This document shows, one piece after another, positions 1-8,649 of a stretch of DNA of 64,000 nucleotides. This stretch comes from Cellulomonas avistercoris (GTDB lineage Bacteria; Actinomycetota; Actinomycetes; Actinomycetales; Cellulomonadaceae). Positions within the stretch are counted from its first letter, which is position 1. Every line of letters begins with the position of its first letter. The notes beneath the pieces are model-generated. The model had not been told where the DNA came from and ran no database searches. It saw nothing but the letters and a program-made list of their open reading frames with translations. The stretch lies in NCBI RefSeq assembly GCF_014836445.1, contig NZ_JACSQV010000006.1, positions 24,498 to 88,497 on the forward strand, read 5' to 3'. The translations under genes were made by a program, and so were the position numbers.

Positions 1-2
1 TC

Positions 3-1088
3 ACCGACGGCGGGATGGCGCTGCTGCCGGCGCTGCTGGGCCTGCTGGTGGCCGTCGCCCAGGTGCTCGCGGAGGGCCTCGGCGGTGCCACGCTCGGGGC
101 GCGCCTGCTGGGTCTGCGGACGGTCGACGAGCGCACGGGCGGCGTTCCCGGCGTGTGGCGCGCGCTGCTCCGGCAGCTCGTGGTCGGCCTGGGGACGCTG
201 GTGTGCCTCGTCGGCAACTGGGTCGTCGCCGCGTCGGCCGCGTGGGACTCCGGTCCGCGCCGTCGCGGGTGGCACGACAAGGCCTCGGGCACCACCGTGG
301 TGCACGCCTCCGCGTCGTCGGCGCGTCCGGCACGCGCGGCCGCGGCCGGCGGCGGGCAGGACGCCACGCGGCCGTGGACGCCGTCGCCGCCCCCGGGTCC
401 CGCCGCCCCCGCGGCGCCCGCCACCGGGCGCGACGCCTCCGTGGACGACTTCCTCTTCGCGCCCGCGCCACCGGCGTCCCCCGTGCTGCCGCAGCCGTCG
501 GCGACGACCGCGACGCCACCGCTGCCCGACCTCGTCCCCGCGGCACCCGTCGGCGCCGCCGGCCGGCCCGCTGCCGAGCGGCCCGCGGCCGACCTGCTGC
601 CCCCGCCGCCCGCCGCGGTCCTGCGGGAGCGCGGGGAGCGTCCGGAGCCCGAGCAGCCCACGGTGCACGCCCTGGACGAGGACCTCGCGGAGCTCGAGCA
701 CACGCGCGTGCGGGACCCGGAGTCGCTGCGTCGCCGCACGGGCACCCTGGCGCTCCACTTCGACACCGGTGAGCGTGTGCGGGTCGTCGGGCGCGGTCTC
801 GTGGGCCGCGGACCACGGGCGGAGGACGGCCAGGACATCCTCCACGTGGTCGTGCTGAGCGACGCGGCGCGGTCCCTGTCGCGCGTGCACGCCGAGTTCG
901 GCCCCGAGGCGGCCACGGCCGACGAGGACTCCGCCATCTGGGTGTCGGACCGCGGCTCCACCAACGGCACCGTCGTCATCGACCCCGCGGGTACCGCCCG
1001 CGTGCTCCCGGCCAACACCCGTGCCCTGGTCGGCGCCGGCTGGACCGTGCGCCTGGGTGACCGTGAGGCGCGCGTCGAGGCCGACTGA
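3..1088 (+). CDS. RDD-family membrane protein with C-terminal FHA domain (5' end outside window)
   Basis: The frame is open to the window edge, so the true start lies upstream. The visible part begins inside an RDD-type membrane domain: hydrophobic segments at about residues 5-25 and 50-75 from the first visible residue, GARLLGLR between them, and the closing WHDKASGTTVV. A Pro/Ala-rich linker of about 130 residues follows. The last ~110 residues form a forkhead-associated domain with SRVHAEF and DRGSTNGT, the phosphothreonine-binding signature. RDD-FHA proteins in actinobacteria are thought to link Ser/Thr-kinase signalling to the membrane; that role is inferred here. It converges with rarD, 18 bases away. 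Domain calls are firm; the biological role is unknown. Confidence 0.85.
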   Translation, partial: TDGGMALLPALLGLLVAVAQVLAEGLGGATLGARLLGLRTVDERTGGVPGVWRALLRQLVVGLGTLVCLVGNWVVAASAAWDSGPRRRGWHDKASGTTVVHASASSARPARAAAAGGGQDATRPWTPSPPPGPAAPAAPATGRDASVDDFLFAPAPPASPVLPQPSATTATPPLPDLVPAAPVGAAGRPAAERPAADLLPPPPAAVLRERGERPEPEQPTVHALDEDLAELEHTRVRDPESLRRRTGTLALHFDTGERVRVVGRGLVGRGPRAEDGQDILHVVVLSDAARSLSRVHAEFGPEAATADEDSAIWVSDRGSTNGTVVIDPAGTARVLPANTRALVGAGWTVRLGDREARVEAD

Positions 1089-1106
1089 CGGCCGCGCGCG
1101 ACGTCG

Positions 1107-2021
1107 TCAGGCGACCGTCGCGCCGCGGGGCGTGGGACGCCGCGAGTGCCGCAGCCCGTCCACCGTCAGGACGACGAGCGCGAGCCACACCAGCCCGAAC
1201 CCCCACCACCGGGCCGGGGGCATCTGCTCGCCCGCGACGAGCACGCCGATGGCGAGCTGCAGGACCGGCGCCAGGTACTGCAGGAGGCCCACGGTCGTCA
1301 GCGGCAGGCGTCGCGCGGCCGAGTTGAACAGCAGCAGGGGGACCGCGGTGAGGACCCCGGTCCCCACGAGCGCCAGGCCGTGCAGGTCGAGCGCGAACGT
1401 GCCGGCCCCCGTCGCGTGCAGCCACACGAGGTAGAGCACGGCGACGGGCGCCAGGACGGTGGTCTCGGCGGCCAGCCCCGGCAGCGCGGTGACGCGCGGC
1501 CCGACGCGGCTCTTGATGAGCCCGTACGTGCCGAAGCTGCCCGCCAGCACCAGGGCGATCCACGGCAGGCGCCCGTAGCCGACCGACAGCACGACGACCG
1601 CGGCGGCGCCGCAGCCGACCGCGATCCACTGGACCGTGCGCAGCCGCTCCTTGAGCACGACCACGGCGAGCGCGATCGTGACGAGCGGGTTGATGAAGTA
1701 CCCCAGCGCCGCGTCGACCACGTGGCCGGTGGTCACGCCGTGCACGAAGACGAGCCAGTTGACCGCGAGGAGCACGGCCGCGAGCGTGAGCCGCCAGAGC
1801 AGCGCGCGGTCCCGCATGATCGTGACGAAGGGGCGCCAGGTGCCCGTGACCTGCAGCAGGACCAGGCAGAACAGGAGCGACCACACGACGCGGTGGGCGA
1901 TGATCTCGACCGGGTCGGAGGGGGTCAGCAGCGGGAAGTACAGGGGCAGGGCGCCCCACAGCGCGTAGGCGGCGACACCGGCCGCGAGGCCGCCACGGCG
2001 GGCGGGGGCGGGTGCGTCCAC
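1107..2021 (-). CDS. rarD: RarD-type EamA/DMT transporter
   Basis: An integral membrane protein of 304 residues with about ten hydrophobic segments, the usual size for RarD. Recognisable family stretches are [14 protein letters not shown] near the N-terminus, [23 protein letters not shown] and [10 protein letters not shown]. RarD belongs to the drug/metabolite transporter superfamily; it was named for chloramphenicol sensitivity in other bacteria and its substrate is not established. The start is GTG at 2021, followed by a short basic N-terminus. Upstream is a 211-base gap shared with divergent fprA. Family assignment is good; substrate is open. Confidence 0.88.
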   Translation of the reverse strand: MDAPAPARRGGLAAGVAAYALWGALPLYFPLLTPSDPVEIIAHRVVWSLLFCLVLLQVTGTWRPFVTIMRDRALLWRLTLAAVLLAVNWLVFVHGVTTGHVVDAALGYFINPLVTIALAVVVLKERLRTVQWIAVGCGAAAVVVLSVGYGRLPWIALVLAGSFGTYGLIKSRVGPRVTALPGLAAETTVLAPVAVLYLVWLHATGAGTFALDLHGLALVGTGVLTAVPLLLFNSAARRLPLTTVGLLQYLAPVLQLAIGVLVAGEQMPPARWWGFGLVWLALVVLTVDGLRHSRRPTPRGATVA

Positions 2022-2232
2022 CCGCCGACTCTAGGCGCGTCCCGCCGGGTGTCCACATCGTGGGCTGTCCGTATCGTGGAGTGGACGTCGAGCAGGTGCG
2101 CGCCCGCGTCCTAGACTTGGCAGGCACTGCTCTCGCACCGACGGCAGGGGCGCGGCCGCCAGGCGCGACGTCACCTCCGTCCGGACGCCCCGTCGTGCGA
2201 GGGCTCCCCACAGCGGAAGGCAAACAGGTCCC

Positions 2233-3618
2233 GTGAGCACCCCGACCCTGCGCGTCGCGATCGTCGGCGCCGGTCCGGCCGGCATCTACGCGGCCGACAT
2301 CCTGTCGAAGACCGACCTCGACGTCAGCATCGACCTGTTCGAGCGGCTCCCGGCGCCGTTCGGCCTCGTGCGCTACGGCGTGGCCCCCGACCACCCGCGG
2401 ATCAAGCAGATCATCGTCGCGCTGCACAAGGTGCTCGAGCGCGGCGACATCCGCCTGCTCGCGAACGTCGACTACGGGACCGACCTCAAGCTCGACGACC
2501 TGCGCACGTTCTACGACGCGGTCATCTTCTCGACGGGCTCGATCCGCGACGCCGACCTGCCGATCCCGGGCATCGATCTCGAGGGCTCCTACGGCGCCGC
2601 CGACTTCGTCTCCTGGTACGACGGGCACCCGGACGTGCCGCGCACGTGGCCCCTGGAGGCCCAGCAGGTGGCGGTGCTCGGCGCGGGCAACGTCGCGCTG
2701 GACGTGGCCCGCATCCTGGCCAAGCACGCGGACGACCTGCTGCCGACCGAGGTCCCGCAGAACGTCTACGACATCCTCAAGGCCAGCCCGGTCACCGACG
2801 TGCACGTCTTCGCGCGCCGCGGTCCCGCCCAGGCCAAGTTCTCGCCGCTCGAGCTGCGCGAGCTCGGTCACGTGCCGGACGTCGACACGATCGTCTACCC
2901 CGAGGACTTCGAGTTCGACGAGGGCTCGATGTCCGCGATCCACTCGAGCAACCAGACCAAGCAGGTCGTCAAGACGCTGACGGACTGGACGCTCAAGGAG
3001 CCCGAGGACCTCACCGCATCGCGCCGCATCCACCTGCACTTCCTGCACAAGCCGGTCGAGGTGCTCGGTGAGGACGGCCGCGTCGTCGGCCTGCGCACCG
3101 AGCGCACCGCGCTCAACGGCGACGGCAACGTCACCGGCACCGGCCAGTTCCACGACTGGCCCGTCCAGGCCGTCTACCGCGCGGTGGGGTACTTCGGCTC
3201 GCCGCTCGTCGACATCCCGTTCGACGACGTCGCGGGTGTCATCCCCAACCGCGAGGGCCGCGTCCTCGACGTGGACGGCGACCACCTGCCGGGCGTGTAC
3301 GCGACCGGGTGGATCAAGCGTGGCCCCGTCGGGCTCATCGGCCACACCAAGTCGGACGCGTCCGAGACGATCCGTCATCTCGGCGAGGACGTCGCCGCCG
3401 CGGGGGAGGCCTTCTACACGGCGACCGAGCGCGAGCCGCAGGCCGTGCTCGACTTCCTCGCGCAGCGGGGCGCCGACACCATCGAGTGGTCCGGCTGGGA
3501 GCTGCTCGACGCGTACGAGCGGTCCCTGGGCGAGCCCCAGGGCCGCGAGCGCGTCAAGGTCGTCCCGCGCGAGCACATGGTCGCGGTCGCGCTGGGGCGC
3601 GAGGTCCCGCAGGGCTGA
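2233..3618 (+). CDS. fprA: Ferredoxin/adrenodoxin-type NADP+ reductase FprA
   Basis: A flavoprotein of 461 residues that passes electrons between NADPH and ferredoxin. The FAD-binding Rossmann motif GAGPAGIYAAD lies at about residues 12-22, followed by FERLPAPFGLVRYGVAPDH, typical of the adrenodoxin-reductase family. The NADP motif GAGNVALDVARIL is near residue 155, and GWIKRGPVGLIGHTKSDA near residue 357. Length matches mycobacterial FprA (about 456). The start is GTG. A possible -10, TAGACT, lies at 2112-2117 without an obvious -35, giving a leader of about 110 bases. A strong hairpin follows the stop, so the gene is probably monocistronic. Its ferredoxin or P450 partner is not in the window. 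Confidence 0.92.
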   Translation: MSTPTLRVAIVGAGPAGIYAADILSKTDLDVSIDLFERLPAPFGLVRYGVAPDHPRIKQIIVALHKVLERGDIRLLANVDYGTDLKLDDLRTFYDAVIFSTGSIRDADLPIPGIDLEGSYGAADFVSWYDGHPDVPRTWPLEAQQVAVLGAGNVALDVARILAKHADDLLPTEVPQNVYDILKASPVTDVHVFARRGPAQAKFSPLELRELGHVPDVDTIVYPEDFEFDEGSMSAIHSSNQTKQVVKTLTDWTLKEPEDLTASRRIHLHFLHKPVEVLGEDGRVVGLRTERTALNGDGNVTGTGQFHDWPVQAVYRAVGYFGSPLVDIPFDDVAGVIPNREGRVLDVDGDHLPGVYATGWIKRGPVGLIGHTKSDASETIRHLGEDVAAAGEAFYTATEREPQAVLDFLAQRGADTIEWSGWELLDAYERSLGEPQGRERVKVVPREHMVAVALGREVPQG

Positions 3619-3626
3619 GCTCGTCG

Positions 3627-3669
3627 CACGCAGGCCCCCGGACGGTGACCCCGTCCGGGGGCCTGCGTG
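3627..3669 (+). terminator. Terminator hairpin after fprA
   Basis: A perfect 19-bp stem, 3627-3645 with 3651-3669, and a 5-base loop, starting 8 bases after the fprA stop. There is no T-run, as is common for actinobacterial terminators. Confidence 0.75.
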
Positions 3670-3774
3670 CTGTGCCCGCGGCCGGCGCGCACGGGAACGT
3701 CCGCGGTGCACCGGGCGTTCTGCCGGTAGGCATGTCACGCTCGACGTGGGACGCGGGGGAGGACGAGGACGCAC

Positions 3775-4644
3775 ATGGGGCACCGGCACTACAACGGCCT
3801 GAAGACGGCGGCGCTGTTCGGCGCCCTGTGGGTGGTGCTGCTCGGGATCGGGTGGCTCGTCGGGGGCGCGCGCTACCTGTGGCTCTTCGCCCTGCTGGGC
3901 GTCGTGATGACGGCGTACAGCTACTGGAACTCCGACAAGATCGCGATCCGCGCGATGCGCGCGCGTCCCGTCAGCGAGCTCGAGCAGCCGGCGATGTACC
4001 GGATCGTGCGCGAGCTCTCGACGGCGGCCCGCCAGCCCATGCCGCGGCTGTACGTGTCGCCGACGATGGCGCCGAACGCGTTCGCCACGGGCCGCAACCC
4101 GCAGCACGCCGCGGTCTGCTGCACCGAGGGCATCCTGGCGATCCTCGACGAGCGCGAGCTGCGCGGCGTCCTGGGTCACGAGCTCATGCACGTCTACAAC
4201 CGGGACATCCTCACGTCGTCGGTCGCCGCCGCGGTCGCCGGCATCATCACCTCGCTCGCGCACCTGGCGCTGTACCTCGGCGGCGGGGACCGCCGCGACG
4301 GCGGCAACCCGCTCGCGGCGCTGCTGATGGTCTTCCTGGCGCCCCTCGCGGCCACGACGGTCCAGCTGGCGATCTCGCGCACGCGGGAGTTCGACGCGGA
4401 CGAGGACGGCGCGCGGCTCACCGGGGACCCGCTCGCGCTCGCGTCGGCGCTGCGCAAGCTCGAGGCGGGCACGAACGCGCGCCCCCTGCCGCAGGACCGT
4501 GAGCTCGTCGACGTGTCGCACCTCATGATCGCCAACCCGTTCCGCGGCGCCGGGCTGGCGCGGATCTTCGCGACCCACCCGCCGATGCCCGAGCGCATCG
4601 CGCGGCTCGAGGCGATGGCGGGCGGCGGCATCACGCGGTACTGA
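3775..4644 (+). CDS. htpX: HtpX-family M48 membrane zinc metalloprotease
   Basis: 289 residues. Two N-terminal hydrophobic segments (about 11-30 and 35-52) anchor it in the membrane, and two more lie between the zinc motif and the third ligand. The catalytic HELMH is at residues 135-139 and the third zinc ligand is probably Glu205 in REFDADEDGA. PRLYVSPTMAPNAFATGRNP is typical of HtpX. The family degrades misfolded membrane proteins together with FtsH. The ATG start sits after a purine-rich GGGGGAGGACGAGGACGCAC stretch (3754-3773). It converges with the next gene, 9 bases away. Family and active site are clear; heat-shock control is not visible. Confidence 0.92.
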   Translation: MGHRHYNGLKTAALFGALWVVLLGIGWLVGGARYLWLFALLGVVMTAYSYWNSDKIAIRAMRARPVSELEQPAMYRIVRELSTAARQPMPRLYVSPTMAPNAFATGRNPQHAAVCCTEGILAILDERELRGVLGHELMHVYNRDILTSSVAAAVAGIITSLAHLALYLGGGDRRDGGNPLAALLMVFLAPLAATTVQLAISRTREFDADEDGARLTGDPLALASALRKLEAGTNARPLPQDRELVDVSHLMIANPFRGAGLARIFATHPPMPERIARLEAMAGGGITRY

Positions 4645-4653
4645 GCCGCGCCC

Positions 4654-5685
4654 TCACGCGGCGGCCGGCGCCCACCGGAACGCCACGCGCACCAGGCCGT
4701 GGTCGCCGGAGCCGTCCGCGCGGTGGTCGGGCGCGCTCAGGTGGTCGTTGACGATCGTGAGGCCGTCGAACAGCCACACCCGGCGCCGGCTGTTGTCGTA
4801 GAGCTGCTCGCTGACCAGGACGTGGTCGAGCGACTCGCGCAGGTCCTCGTGCACGTGGGTGTAGTACACGTCGCGGGTGTCGCGGTACTCCTGGAGCGTC
4901 TGGGCGGTGTAGAGCCCCGCGTCGGTGCCGCCGCGGGCGTCCCCGACGAGGTAGCGCGGCTGGCCCGTGAGGATGTTGACCGTGTTGCTGTGCTGGCCGT
5001 CGTTGACGTCGCCGAGGACGACCACGGGCGTGTCGGTGCCCTTCATGACGCCGGTGAGGATCACCCGCAGCGCCGCCGCCTCCGCGGTCCGGCGGATCGT
5101 CGAGATCGCGGCGCCGAGCGCCTCGACGTGCGGGCGGAACGTGTCCGGGTCCTCGCGGTACCAGGCCTCGCGGTCGACGCGCGTCGGGACCTTGGACTTG
5201 AGGTGCACGACCGCGACCTCCACGGGCGGACGGTCCGCGCGCGGGGCCACCGCGAACCGCAGCACGGGGCGTGAGAACCGCCGGACGCGTACGTCGATCT
5301 CGGGTGCCTGCGGGTCGTGGGTGTCCGAGGCGTGCAGCCGGACGGCGGACGGGAAGTCCGCGACCCACTGCGGTGTGCCGTGCAGCAGCCCGCGCCGCAC
5401 GAGCGCGGCGCACGTGATGCGTCCGCCCGTGGCCGTGTCCGCGACGACGTCGTAGTCGTCGTCGAGGTCGGCGCGCTCCAGGGCCGCGACGAGCGCGTCG
5501 CGGTGCCACAGCTCCTGCAGGCCGACCACGTCGGCCCGCAGGTCGCGCAGCCGGTCGGCGAGCCACGCGGTCTTGCGGGCGTACTCGCGCTCGGTCCACG
5601 GCGCCTGGCCGGGGTTCATGGGCCGGCCCGGCAGCTGCAGGTTGAACAGGTTGACGGTGGCGACGGTGAAGCGGTCCAGCGGCAT
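4654..5685 (-). CDS. Endonuclease/exonuclease/phosphatase-fold protein
   Basis: 343 residues with no signal peptide. The EEP-fold signatures are in order: TVATVNLFNL at the N-terminus, VGLQELWH (metal-ligand Glu) near residue 58, HLKSK in the middle, VVLGDVNDGQHSNT, SLDHVLVSEQLYD, and a C-terminal NDH/SAPDH motif. This fold covers DNases, phosphodiesterases and phosphatases, so the substrate cannot be named from sequence. The ATG at 5685 begins a convincing N-terminus. yajQ lies on the same strand about 80 bases upstream, so co-transcription is possible. Confidence 0.8.
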   Translation of the reverse strand: MPLDRFTVATVNLFNLQLPGRPMNPGQAPWTEREYARKTAWLADRLRDLRADVVGLQELWHRDALVAALERADLDDDYDVVADTATGGRITCAALVRRGLLHGTPQWVADFPSAVRLHASDTHDPQAPEIDVRVRRFSRPVLRFAVAPRADRPPVEVAVVHLKSKVPTRVDREAWYREDPDTFRPHVEALGAAISTIRRTAEAAALRVILTGVMKGTDTPVVVLGDVNDGQHSNTVNILTGQPRYLVGDARGGTDAGLYTAQTLQEYRDTRDVYYTHVHEDLRESLDHVLVSEQLYDNSRRRVWLFDGLTIVNDHLSAPDHRADGSGDHGLVRVAFRWAPAAA

Positions 5686-5764
5686 GACGCCCTCCCCGGG
5701 TGCCGGCCCGCGGCGGTCGGGGCCGGCACCATCGAGGAGCGCGAGGGCGTCCTCGCGGATACGT

Positions 5765-6262
5765 CTACCGGTAGTTGACGAACTGCAGGGCGGCGTCGAC
5801 GTCCGCGCCCTTGAGCAGCGCGATGACCGTCTGCAGGTCGTCCCGGCTCTTCGCGGTCACCCGCAGCTCGTCGCCCTGGATCTGCGTCTTGACGCCCTTG
5901 GGGCCCTCGTCGCGGACGATCTTCGCGAGCTTCTTGGCGATCTCGCTGCTCAGGCCCTCCTTGATGGCCCCGGAGAGCCGGTACTCCTTGCCCGAGGGCT
6001 GCGGCTCGTTCTCGCCGGTGTCGAGCGCCTTGAGTGAGATGCCGCGCTTGATGAGCTTGGTCTGGAAGACGTCGAGCACCGCGAGCACCCGCTCGGGGGA
6101 GTTCGCGACCATCAGGACGCTGTCGCCGCTCCACGAGATGGACGCGCCGACCCCCTTGAAGTCGTAGCGCTGCGTGATCTCCTTCGCGGCCTGGTTCAGC
6201 GCATTGTCGACCTCCTGGCGGTCGACCTTGCTGACGACGTCGAACGACGACTCGCTCGCCAT
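5765..6262 (-). CDS. yajQ: YajQ-family nucleotide-binding protein
   Basis: 165 residues. The start is the ATG at 6262, preceded by GGGAGGGAG; an upstream in-frame GTG at 6280 would lie on the ribosome-binding site. The protein opens with [14 protein letters not shown] and carries [15 protein letters not shown] and [10 protein letters not shown], diagnostic of YajQ/DUF520. Family members have two ferredoxin-like domains; the Xanthomonas homologue binds cyclic di-GMP, but whether this one does is not visible. It is probably the first gene of a leftward unit with the EEP-fold gene. The 239 bases upstream to tRNA-Tyr contain no other gene. Confidence 0.9.
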   Translation of the reverse strand: MASESSFDVVSKVDRQEVDNALNQAAKEITQRYDFKGVGASISWSGDSVLMVANSPERVLAVLDVFQTKLIKRGISLKALDTGENEPQPSGKEYRLSGAIKEGLSSEIAKKLAKIVRDEGPKGVKTQIQGDELRVTAKSRDDLQTVIALLKGADVDAALQFVNYR

Positions 6263-6501
6263 GCTGCTCCCTCCCTGCACCCGTGCGGGTGCGTCTGCGG
6301 TCCGGCGGAGGGGGTCGTGCGGGACGCGTGACGCGCGTGGCGCGGGCCGTGGTCCACGGGCCGCGACGTGGCGATGTGCACGAGCCCCCTCTCGGAGTTG
6401 CTATCCTTCCATCCGCACGCCGTTCGCGCGGACGCGCCGGCCCCGTCGTACGAGCTCTCGTACGCAGGGGACGACGCCGACGACGCGGCCGCGCGCCCCT
6501 T

Positions 6502-6583
6502 GGCGGGTTACCCGAGTGGCCAAAGGGGGCTGACTGTAAATCAGCTGGCAACGCCTACGGGGGTTCGAATCCCTCACCCGCCA
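6502..6583 (+). tRNA. tRNA-Tyr (GTA)
   Basis: A long class II tRNA of 82 bases. The acceptor stem GGCGGGT (6502-6508) pairs with ACCCGCC (6576-6582), with A as discriminator. Anticodon GTA is at 6536-6538, a variable arm follows, and the T-loop is GGTTCGAATCC. The 3' CCA is not encoded. Confidence 0.95.
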
Positions 6584-6588
6584 CGCAC

Positions 6589-6620
6589 CGAAGGGGACGT
6601 CCGCGAGGACGTCCCCTTCG
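6589..6620. terminator. Hairpin terminator after tRNA-Tyr (bidirectional)
   Basis: A perfect 14-bp stem (6589-6602 with 6607-6620) and a GCGA tetraloop, 5 bases after tRNA-Tyr. It also lies just past the end of the opposing lipoprotein gene, so it can serve both strands. Confidence 0.8.
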
Positions 6621-6654
6621 TCGTCCCCGGGCGCGGGGTCGCGGTGCTCGTGCG

Positions 6655-7080
6655 TCAGCAGGTCCAGGTGCCCTGGGTGAGCGACACCGTGGTGCCCTCG
6701 TCGCGCGTGTCGAAGATCCCGGCGTCCTCCTCGGACGCGAAGGACACGCCGACGCCGACCGGCTCCGTGAAGCCCGTGAGGGTCGAGAGCTTGTCCTGGG
6801 CGCCGGACTGGCAGCCGGGCGACCACGGCTCGACCTCGTAGCCCTCCTCGGCGAGGCGGTCGACCTCGGTGGCGAGCGCGGGGTCGTCGCCGTTCTCCGC
6901 GATGGCGGTCCACACGACGAAGAACTCGCCCTCGGCGTCCGCGGGCGCGATGGCCTCGGGCCAGTCGGCGGTGGAGGGGTCGACGCCGTCGTCGCCGCTG
7001 CAGGCGGCGACGGTGAGCAGGGCGGCGACGGACAGGACGGTGGCGGCCGCGCGGACGCGACGGTGACGGGGGGTGCGCAT
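6655..7080 (-). CDS. Small putative lipoprotein, unknown function
   Basis: 141 residues. The N-terminus has basic residues (MRTPRHRRVR), a hydrophobic stretch and the lipobox VAAC, predicting lipid attachment at Cys27 and location on the outer face of the membrane. The mature part is acidic, with two further Cys (SPGCQ mid-protein and the final residue) that could form a disulfide. I recognise no domain. It stands alone between two tRNA genes and uses the shared hairpin at 6589-6620. Confidence 0.75.
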   Translation of the reverse strand: MRTPRHRRVRAAATVLSVAALLTVAACSGDDGVDPSTADWPEAIAPADAEGEFFVVWTAIAENGDDPALATEVDRLAEEGYEVEPWSPGCQSGAQDKLSTLTGFTEPVGVGVSFASEEDAGIFDTRDEGTTVSLTQGTWTC

Positions 7081-7200
7081 GCGCCGGATCGTGGCACGGG
7101 GGAGGACGGCCCGCGACGAACTGAAACGCTTCGGTGGGGTGCTGCCGGAGCCGTCGCGGCAGGCCGTGGGGCGGTCGTGGGAGGGCTCCGGGGAGACGAT

Positions 7201-7230
7201 TTCACGGGCACCCCGCTGCGCGTGTACTCT
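7201..7230 (+). promoter_or_regulatory. Probable promoter of tRNA-Thr
   Basis: TTCACG (7201-7206), an 18-base spacer, then TACTCT (7225-7230). This puts the start about 4 bases before tRNA-Thr. Confidence 0.6.
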
Positions 7231-7240
7231 GGTCCGCGCT

Positions 7241-7313
7241 GCCCCGATAGCTCAGTCGGCAGAGCGTCTCCATGGTAAGGAGAAGGTCAAGGGTTCGATT
7301 CCCTTTCGGGGCT
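7241..7313 (+). tRNA. tRNA-Thr (GGT)
   Basis: 73 bases. The acceptor GCCCCGA (7241-7247) pairs with TCGGGGC (7306-7312), with T as discriminator. The anticodon stem TCTCC/GGAGA encloses loop ATGGTAA, giving anticodon GGT at 7274-7276. CCA is not encoded. Confidence 0.95.
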
Positions 7314-7322
7314 CTGTGGTGT

Positions 7323-7360
7323 GTCACGGGCCGTTCGTCCTCGGACGGTCGGCCCGTGAC
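7323..7360 (+). terminator. Hairpin between tRNA-Thr and tRNA-Met
   Basis: An 11-bp outer stem (7323-7333 with 7350-7360) with a further short inner pairing CGTCC/GGACG. It lies 10 bases after tRNA-Thr. It may terminate, or it may separate two tRNAs in one transcript. Confidence 0.6.
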
Positions 7361-7371
7361 ATGACCGCTGT

Positions 7372-7448
7372 GGCGGGATAGCTCAGGTGGTTAGAGCACA
7401 CGGCTCATAATCGTGGTGTCGCGGGTTCGAATCCCGCTCCCGCTACCA
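7372..7448 (+). tRNA. tRNA-Met (CAT), elongator type
   Basis: 77 bases including an encoded CCA at 7446-7448. The acceptor GGCGGGA (7372-7378) pairs with TCCCGCT (7438-7444) with one terminal G-T wobble. Anticodon CAT is at 7406-7408 in loop CTCATAA. It lacks the initiator hallmark of three G-C pairs in the anticodon stem. It precedes rpmG by 94 bases. Confidence 0.93.
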
Positions 7449-7542
7449 CGTCCGGCGAACATCCGTCGCAGCAGCGCGCGTCGGCCGGCGCGCGCCAGGA
7501 GAAGAAACGCAGCCCCCGCGGGGCGCGAGAGGTGACACGAAC

Positions 7543-7713
7543 ATGGCCAGCAAGAGCGCGGACGTCCGCCCCAAGATCACTCTCGCCTGCACGGAGTGCA
7601 AGGAGCGGAACTACATCACCAAGAAGAACCGTCGGAACAACCCCGACCGGCTCGAGATGAAGAAGTACTGCCCGCGGGACAACAAGCACACGGTGCACCG
7701 CGAGACCCGCTGA
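7543..7713 (+). CDS. rpmG: 50S ribosomal protein L33
   Basis: 56 residues, normal length for L33. It contains [21 protein letters not shown] and the C-terminal HRETR. The zinc ribbon is incomplete: CTEC (Cys16, Cys19) and Cys43 are present, but the expected fourth Cys of the usual CPxC pair is Asp45 in [10 protein letters not shown]. The ATG lies after a GAGAGG purine stretch. It heads the rpmG-hadA-hadB-murB neighbourhood known from other actinobacteria, where hadA/hadB encode MaoC-like dehydratases. Confidence 0.95.
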   Translation: MASKSADVRPKITLACTECKERNYITKKNRRNNPDRLEMKKYCPRDNKHTVHRETR

Positions 7714-7743
7714 CGCGGTCGCGCAGCCGACCGATCAGCCGAG

Positions 7744-8196
7744 ATGCCGGTCGACACCACGTTCGCCGGGCGGGTCTACCCGCCCGGCGACACGTATGTG
7801 GTCTCCCGTGAGAAGCTCCGCGAGTTCGCCGAGGCGACGGGTGCCACGCACCCCGCCCACACGGACGTGGACGCGGCCCGTGCCCTCGGGTACCCCGACG
7901 TCGTCGCGCCGCCCACGTTCGCCGTGGTGGTCGCGCAGCGCGCCGAGGCGCAGTACGTCGACGACCCCGCCGCGGGCATCGACTTCAGCCGCGTCGTGCA
8001 CGCCGACGAGCGGTTCACGCACCACCGGCCCATCCGCGCCGGGGACCACCTGCGGACCACGCTGCACGTCGACGCCGTCACGCAGCGCGCGGGGCTGTCG
8101 ATGATCACCACACGGTGCGAGATCGCCGACGCGGCCGGCGAGCCCGTCGCGACCGTCGTCTCGACCCTCGCCGTGCGACCCGAGGACGACGCATGA
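7744..8196 (+). CDS. hadA: HadA-like MaoC/FAS1-DH N-terminal dehydratase subunit
   Basis: 150 residues with the hotdog fold of the MaoC-dehydratase N-terminal family; VSREKLREFAEATG, YPDVVAPPTFAVVV and ADERFTHHRPIRAGDHL match that family. Mycobacterial HadA is the stabilising, non-catalytic partner of HadB in the (3R)-hydroxyacyl-ACP dehydratase of FAS-II. This organism may lack mycolic acids, so the substrate here is uncertain. It starts 30 bases after rpmG with a weak ribosome-binding site, and its TGA overlaps the hadB ATG (ATGA), indicating translational coupling. Confidence 0.82.
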   Translation: MPVDTTFAGRVYPPGDTYVVSREKLREFAEATGATHPAHTDVDAARALGYPDVVAPPTFAVVVAQRAEAQYVDDPAAGIDFSRVVHADERFTHHRPIRAGDHLRTTLHVDAVTQRAGLSMITTRCEIADAAGEPVATVVSTLAVRPEDDA

Positions 8197-8627
8197 CCGC
8201 CGGCACCCGACCCGCGTCCGCCGACCTCGCGGTCGGCCAGGAGGTCGCCCGGCGCACGGTCACCGTCGACCGCGCGCGCCTCGTGCGCTACGCGGGCGCC
8301 TCGGGGGACTTCAACCCCATCCACTGGAACGAGCGCGTGGCCACGTCCGTCGGCCTGCCCGGCGTGATCGCGCACGGCATGTGGACCATGGGCGCAGCCG
8401 CCGCCGTGGTCGAGGACTGGGCGGGGGACCCCGGTGCCGTCGTCGACTACCGGACGCGCTTCACGCGGCCCGTGCCCGTCCCGGACCCCGGTGAGGCGGC
8501 CGTCGAGGTCGTCGCCACGGTCGGGGCGCTGGACGTCGAGGCGGGCACGGTGCGGATCGACCTCACGGTGAGCGTCGAGGGCGTGCGCGTCCTCGGCAAG
8601 GCCCAGGCGGTCGTCCGGCTCGTCTGA
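8193..8627 (+). CDS. hadB: HadB-like MaoC dehydratase catalytic subunit
   Basis: 144 residues. The catalytic hydratase motif ASGDFNPIHWN (D-x-N-P-x-H) near residue 35 is followed by GLPGVIAHGMWTMGAAAA, as in MaoC/HadB enzymes that dehydrate 3-hydroxyacyl thioesters. It overlaps hadA by ATGA, consistent with a heterodimer. In related actinobacteria murB follows directly; here an oppositely transcribed LacI gene comes first and ends 22 bases away. The start is the ATG at 8193, not the longer open frame upstream, which shadows hadA. Confidence 0.85.
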   Translation: MTAGTRPASADLAVGQEVARRTVTVDRARLVRYAGASGDFNPIHWNERVATSVGLPGVIAHGMWTMGAAAAVVEDWAGDPGAVVDYRTRFTRPVPVPDPGEAAVEVVATVGALDVEAGTVRIDLTVSVEGVRVLGKAQAVVRLV

Positions 8628-8649
8628 GCGCGGCCGCGCGGGCTCGGCG

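Noticed and set aside
976..4578. A minus-strand open frame of 1200 codons across rarD, fprA and htpX
   Set aside because: It spans three recognisable genes and two intergenic regions; no domain is visible.
6263..6501. A gene between yajQ and tRNA-Tyr
   Set aside because: Short open frames there have no ribosome-binding site and read through the tRNA; I see only a weak TATCCT at 6402-6407.
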